Under the pieces are notes generated by a model. It ran no database searches. It was not told the origin of the DNA and saw only the letters and a list, made by a program, of their open reading frames with translations. A program made the translations under genes and the position numbers. 9,141 nt of DNA from Acidobacteriota bacterium (GTDB lineage: Bacteria > Acidobacteriota > Terriglobia > UBA7540): assembly GCA_021784615.1 (NCBI GenBank), contig JAJYHU010000265.1, positions 1-9,141 of the forward strand, in the 5' to 3' direction. Positions 4,939-9,141 of the stretch are shown here, in pieces (within the stretch, counting starts at the first letter, position 1; every line of letters starts with the position of its first letter).

Positions 4939-7536
4939 TCAGGCCAGGGCAGGCTCCAGGACCCGCTCGACGGAGTATGCCTCGATGACGTCGCCAACCT
5001 TGACGTCGTTGAAGTTCTCAAGTGAGATGCCGCACTCCGTGCCGGACTTCACCTCCGGCACGTCTTCCTTAAACCTGCGGACGGACCGCGCGCGTCCTTC
5101 ATACACCACGGCGTTGTCCCGCAGCAACCGAATCTTGGCGTCCCGGGCAACTTTCCCTTCCTGGACATAGCAGCCGGCCACTGTGCCGACTTTGGAGATA
5201 TGGAAGGTATCCCGGACCTCCGCCCGCCCCAAGCTGGTCTCTTTGTAAACCGCCGAAAGCAGGCCGACCATGGCCTTTTTAATTTCCTCGACCACTTCAT
5301 AAATGACGGTGTGAAGGCGAATATCAACGTTTTCAAGCTGGGCCAGGTCGTTGGCTTTGCGCTCCGGCCGCACGTTGAACCCCACGATCACGGCGTTCGA
5401 AGCCGACGCCAGAAGCACATCGGTTTCTGTAATAGCGCCCACGCCGGCATGGATGACTTTGCTTTTGACCCGTTCGTTCCCTAACTTACCCAGCGTGTCG
5501 GCAAGCACTTCGACGGAGCCCTGAACGTCCGCCTTGATGATCAGCGGAAGCTCTTTGACCTCGCCCGCCGCCATCTGCGCATGCAACTGTTCAAGCGTCA
5601 GCCGCGCGGACTTGGCGAGCGCAGCCTCGCGGAGTTTGGTTTGCCGGTGCACGGAGATTTGCCTGGCCTTAGTCGTATCCTCCAGGGCTTGCAGGCGGTC
5701 GCCGGCCTGCGGGACGTCTTCAAGCCCCAGAATTTCCACGGGCGTGCTTGGAGAAGCTTCCCGGCTCGGCCTTCCGCGATCATCAAACATGGCACGAACT
5801 TTTCCGTAGATGGCGCCGACGATAAAAGAATCGCCCACGTGCAGCGTGCCATTCTGCACAATCACTGTGGCCACCGGGCCGCGGCCTTTGTCGAGCTTCG
5901 CCTCCAGTACGGTTCCAGACGCCAACCGCGCCGGATTCGCTTTGAGCGCTTGTAGATCGGCCACCAGCAGAATCATTTCGAGCAAAAGGTCCAAATTCTT
6001 TCGCTGCTTGGCGGAAACTTCCACGACGACGGTGTCGCCGCCCCAGTCCTCCGCCATCAGGCCGCGGTCCGCCAGTTGCTTTTTGACCCGCTCCGGCAGG
6101 GCCTCCGGTTTATCAATCTTGTTAATAGCCACCACAATAGGAACCTGAGCGGCGCGCGCGTGGTTGATCGCCTCCAGGGTCTGCGGCATGATCCCGTCAT
6201 CGGCGGCGACAACCAACACCACAACGTCGGTCACTTTGGCTCCGCGGGCGCGCATCAAGGTGAAGGCCTCGTGACCGGGAGTATCCAGGAAAACGATCTT
6301 CCGTCCCTGAGTCTCAACGTGGTAAGCGCCGATATGCTGGGTAATTCCTCCCGCTTCGCCAGCCGCCACCCGCGTCTCCCGAATCGCATCGAGCAAGGAA
6401 GTCTTGCCGTGATCAACGTGCCCCATCACCGTGACGACAGGAGCGCGCGGCACAAGTTGTTCTTCACGGTCTACTTCTTCATTTTCCTGGAAAACCTCAT
6501 CCTCAAAGCTGATCACCTTGCTCTCCGCTCCAAAGGCGCGCGAAATCTCAGAAGCTGTTTCGCTGTCCAAGGTCTGATTGATGGTGGCAAAGACTCCTTT
6601 GTCCAACAACCGCTTCAAGACATCGCGAGCGCGGACTTCCAGCTTTTCAGAAAGTTCCTTAACGCTGACCCCTTCCGTAATCGTGATGTTCCGCGTAATC
6701 GGAATCTCTTCAGGAACTGCGGGATGCGAAGGAGCAGGAACCGGATGCCGCGCGGTGGGCGGAGCCATCGGTTGCTTTCGAGACCCGGGCTTCGTTGCCG
6801 GCCCCGCGCCACCCGAGGCGGGCCGTGTAGTCGTTGGGTGCAACGGGCGCGGTTCTCCGGGCCGCCGGAAACTGTGGCCGCGAGTGGGAACCACTTTGGG
6901 AAAACCAGCGGCAGGATAGATCGGCTGCTTTGAGGGGGGCAAATTGGAGGGTCGCGCGGTCCTGGCCGGTCTTGAAGCCGGGCCTGCCGATTCTACCTGC
7001 TTTCCGGGAGCAAGCGGCTTTGCCTTTGGGCCGGCGGGTTCAGCCGCCCTGGCTACCACTGCCGCCGCCGGAGCAGCAACTTGCTCGCCAACCGGCGCGG
7101 GACGCGGGTGAGGAAGAGCGGATGTCGGACTCGCGGCAACAGCTTCGTCTGGATGTCTTACCGGCGGGTGCGCCACAGGGGGCGGAGCCACCGTCTTGCG
7201 GGCCGCCGCCTTGATTTCGGCAATCGATCTTCTAAAGGATTTCGGGGCGGGTTCGGCCTCTGGACGCTTTGTCTGCTCCGGGCTCTCGGCCACGGCCACA
7301 GTCTCGCCTTCCAAGCCAGCCGCGTCTTCGTGCGACGCCTTCGACCTTTCGATGCGCGTTTCCTGGCCCTTCTCCTGGCTGCCAAAGTATGCCCGCACTC
7401 GATCGGCCGTTTCGTCGTCAACCGAGCTTGAGTGCGACTTCTTCTCCGTAACTCCCAGCTCTGTGAGACAGTCAAGGATTGCCCGGCTTTTCACCTCCAG
7501 TTCCCTTGCCAGCTCATTTATTCGGATACCGCCCAT
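4939..7536 (-). CDS. infB: Translation initiation factor IF-2
   Basis: 865 residues; the GTPase that recruits fMet-tRNA to the 30S subunit and promotes 50S joining. Order of parts: an IF2_N module at 1-52 (IRINELARELEVKSRAIL), a Pro/Ala/Arg-rich disordered linker at about 55-280, a second IF2_N-like module at 282-335, the G domain from about 362, then the beta-barrel domain II, domain III (starting near ELPLIIKADVQGSVEVL) and the C-terminal fMet-tRNA binding barrel. GTPase motifs are G1 GHVDHGKT (372-379), the G2 segment GGITQHIGAY, G3 DTPGHEAF (418-425), G4 NKID (472-475) and G5 SAK (508-510), all intact; the His of PGH is the catalytic one. The ATG is preceded by GAGGTGAG and begins right at the first module. 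It lies 74 bp after nusA and 17 bp before ylxP. Confidence 0.98.
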   Translation of the reverse strand: MGGIRINELARELEVKSRAILDCLTELGVTEKKSHSSSVDDETADRVRAYFGSQEKGQETRIERSKASHEDAAGLEGETVAVAESPEQTKRPEAEPAPKSFRRSIAEIKAAARKTVAPPPVAHPPVRHPDEAVAASPTSALPHPRPAPVGEQVAAPAAAVVARAAEPAGPKAKPLAPGKQVESAGPASRPARTARPSNLPPSKQPIYPAAGFPKVVPTRGHSFRRPGEPRPLHPTTTRPASGGAGPATKPGSRKQPMAPPTARHPVPAPSHPAVPEEIPITRNITITEGVSVKELSEKLEVRARDVLKRLLDKGVFATINQTLDSETASEISRAFGAESKVISFEDEVFQENEEVDREEQLVPRAPVVTVMGHVDHGKTSLLDAIRETRVAAGEAGGITQHIGAYHVETQGRKIVFLDTPGHEAFTLMRARGAKVTDVVVLVVAADDGIMPQTLEAINHARAAQVPIVVAINKIDKPEALPERVKKQLADRGLMAEDWGGDTVVVEVSAKQRKNLDLLLEMILLVADLQALKANPARLASGTVLEAKLDKGRGPVATVIVQNGTLHVGDSFIVGAIYGKVRAMFDDRGRPSREASPSTPVEILGLEDVPQAGDRLQALEDTTKARQISVHRQTKLREAALAKSARLTLEQLHAQMAAGEVKELPLIIKADVQGSVEVLADTLGKLGNERVKSKVIHAGVGAITETDVLLASASNAVIVGFNVRPERKANDLAQLENVDIRLHTVIYEVVEEIKKAMVGLLSAVYKETSLGRAEVRDTFHISKVGTVAGCYVQEGKVARDAKIRLLRDNAVVYEGRARSVRRFKEDVPEVKSGTECGISLENFNDVKVGDVIEAYSVERVLEPALA

Positions 7537-7537
7537 C

Positions 7538-7544
7538 TCACCTC
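7538..7544 (-). promoter_or_regulatory. Ribosome binding site of infB (GAGGTGA)
   Basis: The GAGG core on the minus strand is separated by TGAG from the ATG at 7534-7536. Spacing is short but this is the clearest site and agrees with the expected N-terminus. The rest of the 74-bp nusA-infB spacer shows no convincing promoter or terminator. Confidence 0.6.
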
Positions 7545-7610
7545 TTCAATTCTCCAAAATGCTTGGGGACGAACGCTTAGATACTCTAGTGTAACGTAAC
7601 TTGACCCAGA

Positions 7611-9141
7611 TTATGCCTTCTCATCCCCGGGGCGCTCAACTTCCTCGTTATCCAATGCTTCGGCTTCCCCCGATGCTTCTTCGGTTGCCGCCTCGCCTAA
7701 GGCCCCTTCTTCCACGCCAGCTTCAGCAGCCTCCGCATCGATTGTTTCAACCGGCGCGCTCTCTTCCGCAACCTCCGGTTCTGTTTCCGGCAGCGCCTCA
7801 ACGGCTTCGACAGCTTCGGCACTTTCGGAAACTTCCGCCGCTGCTTCGGCGCCCTCCTCGGCTTCGGCTATTTCCAACTCTTCTTTGCCCTTTTCAAAAT
7901 AGTCCGTCACCACGCGGCGGATGCGGTCAATGGTCTTGTCGCCGATGCCCGGGATCGCCATCAGCTCTTCAGGCGTCATTTGCGCCAATTGCTCGACGCT
8001 CTCGAGGCCGTAGTTTCGCAACCGGTCCAGGGTCTTCTCGCCCAGGCCCACCAAGTCCGAAATCGGCGCCCCGCGCAAGGCCATGGCCGCCATCTGCGAC
8101 TCAATTTCCTGCCGTTTCTCCTCTTCGCTCTTGATGTCGATCTGCCAGCCCAGGAGCTTCGCGGCCAAGCGGACGTTTTGCCCTTTCTTGCCGATTGCCA
8201 GAGAAAGCTGGGAGTCGTCGACGATCACCTCCAGGTGTTTTTGCTCGGCGTCGACAACGGAAACGTGATTGATCTTGGCAGGACTCAGAGCGTTTGCGGC
8301 GAAGGTCACGGAATCTTCGTTGTACTCGATAATATCGATCTTCTCGCCGCGCAACTCGCGGATCACCGACTGGACGCGCATGCCTTTCATACCCACGCAG
8401 GCGCCCACGCAGTCAACATCCGGGTCGCGCGAGTAGACCGCCACTTTGGTTCGTTCGCCGGCCTCGCGAGCCAAGGCCTTGATCACCACGGTCCCGTCGT
8501 AGATTTCCGGCACTTCCATTTCAAAAAGCTTCTGCACCAGGCTTGCGTCCGCCCGGGAAGCAATCACCTGAGGTCCGCGCGCCGCGCGGTCCACCATGGT
8601 GATCACTACTCGCACGCGGTCGCCGATCTGATAGGTTTCCAGCCTCGACTGCTCGCGCCGGGGCATGCGGGCCTCGGTCCGGCCAAGGTCCAGAATCACG
8701 TCAGGGCCTTCCATGCGTTTGACCGTGCAGTTGACCAGCTCGCCAAGGCGCTGGCTGTATTCGGCATAGACGGTGTCCCGCTCGGCCTCGCGCACCTTTT
8801 GGAAAATCACCTGCTTGGCCGTCTGCGCCGCGATGCGGCCCAGGCCTTCGGTGGATTTGCGGACCTTGACCTCGCCGCCCAGCACCGCTGCCGGATCAAG
8901 CTTCAGGGCGTCGCGCAGCGCGATCTCGCGCTCTTCGTTGAGCACGTTTTCCACGATCAGCTTGATGGCGTACACGCGGATTTCCCCGCTTTCGCGGTCC
9001 ATCTCCGAGCGCAGCTCTTCCTGGGTTTTGTAATATTTGCGCGTGGCCAGCAGAATTGCGTCCTCAATCGCCGCCACTACGATTTGTGGATCAATGCCCT
9101 TGTCGCGGCTGAGCTGTTCCACTTGCTGATAGAGTGCGTTT
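7611..9141 (-). CDS. nusA: Transcription termination/antitermination factor NusA, 5' end outside the window
   Basis: RNA polymerase-binding elongation factor for pausing, termination and antitermination. The frame stays open to the right edge: before the GTG at 9120-9122 it reads NALYQQ, and NALYQQVEQLSRDKGIDP is the typical NusA N-terminus, so the GTG is an internal Val and the true start is a few codons beyond the edge. Numbering from that Val: N-terminal polymerase-binding domain 1-125, S1 domain about 130-200 (CTVKRMEGPDVILDLG), KH1 with GMKG (244-247), KH2 with GKKG (311-314), then a helix-hairpin-helix region from L360 (LGEKTLDRLRNYG, IPGIGDKTIDRI). From about 411 to the end is a Glu/Ala-rich acidic tail of roughly 90 residues with almost no basic residues. 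It is the first visible gene of the operon, so its promoter and any rimP lie outside. Confidence 0.96.
   Translation of the reverse strand, partial: NALYQQVEQLSRDKGIDPQIVVAAIEDAILLATRKYYKTQEELRSEMDRESGEIRVYAIKLIVENVLNEEREIALRDALKLDPAAVLGGEVKVRKSTEGLGRIAAQTAKQVIFQKVREAERDTVYAEYSQRLGELVNCTVKRMEGPDVILDLGRTEARMPRREQSRLETYQIGDRVRVVITMVDRAARGPQVIASRADASLVQKLFEMEVPEIYDGTVVIKALAREAGERTKVAVYSRDPDVDCVGACVGMKGMRVQSVIRELRGEKIDIIEYNEDSVTFAANALSPAKINHVSVVDAEQKHLEVIVDDSQLSLAIGKKGQNVRLAAKLLGWQIDIKSEEEKRQEIESQMAAMALRGAPISDLVGLGEKTLDRLRNYGLESVEQLAQMTPEELMAIPGIGDKTIDRIRRVVTDYFEKGKEELEIAEAEEGAEAAAEVSESAEAVEAVEALPETEPEVAEESAPVETIDAEAAEAGVEEGALGEAATEEASGEAEALDNEEVERPGDEKA
7615..7888 (-). repeat. Low-complexity GCTTCG-rich stretch coding the acidic NusA tail
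   Basis: The plus strand shows many irregular repeats of GCTTCGGC, CCTCGGC and TTCGGC-like units (for example 7801-7870), which are Glu-Ala codon pairs on the coding strand. The reading frame stays intact. Copy number is likely to vary between strains by slippage, changing tail length without frameshift when whole codons are gained or lost. Confidence 0.5.

Noticed and set aside
6076..6933. 285-codon plus-strand open frame over infB
   Set aside because: Antisense shadow of the IF-2 G domain in GC-rich DNA; composition is typical of complementary-strand translation and there is no ribosome binding site or motif.
7601..8134. Proline/leucine-rich plus-strand open frame over the 3' end of nusA
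   Set aside because: It is the antisense reading of the low-complexity Glu/Ala-coding tail, which accounts for the repetitive Pro, Leu and Arg composition.
9120..9122. GTG as the start of nusA
   Set aside because: The reading frame continues to the window edge with NALYQQ, which matches the conserved NusA N-terminus, so this GTG encodes an internal Val.

Overview
The window looks like an ordinary chromosomal housekeeping segment of a GC-rich bacterium. The overall style fits Acidobacteriota: an IF-2 with a long Pro/Ala linker, a NusA with an acidic tail, and ylxP lying between infB and rbfA. This assignment is an impression from protein style, not a database result. I see no mobile element, tRNA, rRNA, CRISPR array or prophage gene.

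Right two thirds (about 3187-9141, all minus strand): a translation and RNA-metabolism operon read from the right edge leftwards. The order is nusA (5' end outside the window), infB, ylxP (DUF503), rbfA, truB. It links transcription elongation and termination (NusA), initiation (IF-2), 30S maturation (RbfA, with YlxP probably helping) and tRNA U55 pseudouridylation (TruB). infB to rbfA are closely spaced (17 and 29 bp gaps) with clear Shine-Dalgarno sequences. truB is set apart by 151 bp of structured non-coding DNA and has no obvious ribosome binding site.

Middle (2018-3166, plus strand): one glycosyltransferase of the MurG/MGDG-synthase superfamily. It converges on truB with only 20 bp between the stops and diverges from the gene on its left. 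It is probably a membrane-lipid glycosyltransferase, but its acceptor cannot be read from sequence.

Left (88-1905, minus strand): a LysE/RhtB-type six-helix exporter, then a 6-phosphofructokinase behind a plausible promoter of its own. The phosphofructokinase carries the active-site pair (Asp in GGED, Lys in PKTIDND) that marks pyrophosphate-dependent enzymes, which is the most informative functional point in the window. At the extreme left edge a (TTTGG)6 array abuts a perfect 12-bp inverted repeat just past the phosphofructokinase stop.

No clearly new system is visible. The points worth a second look are the inferred phosphoryl donor of the PFK, the repeat and hairpin at the left edge, the pfk leader, the rbfA-truB spacer and the lineage-variable linkers and tails of IF-2 and NusA.
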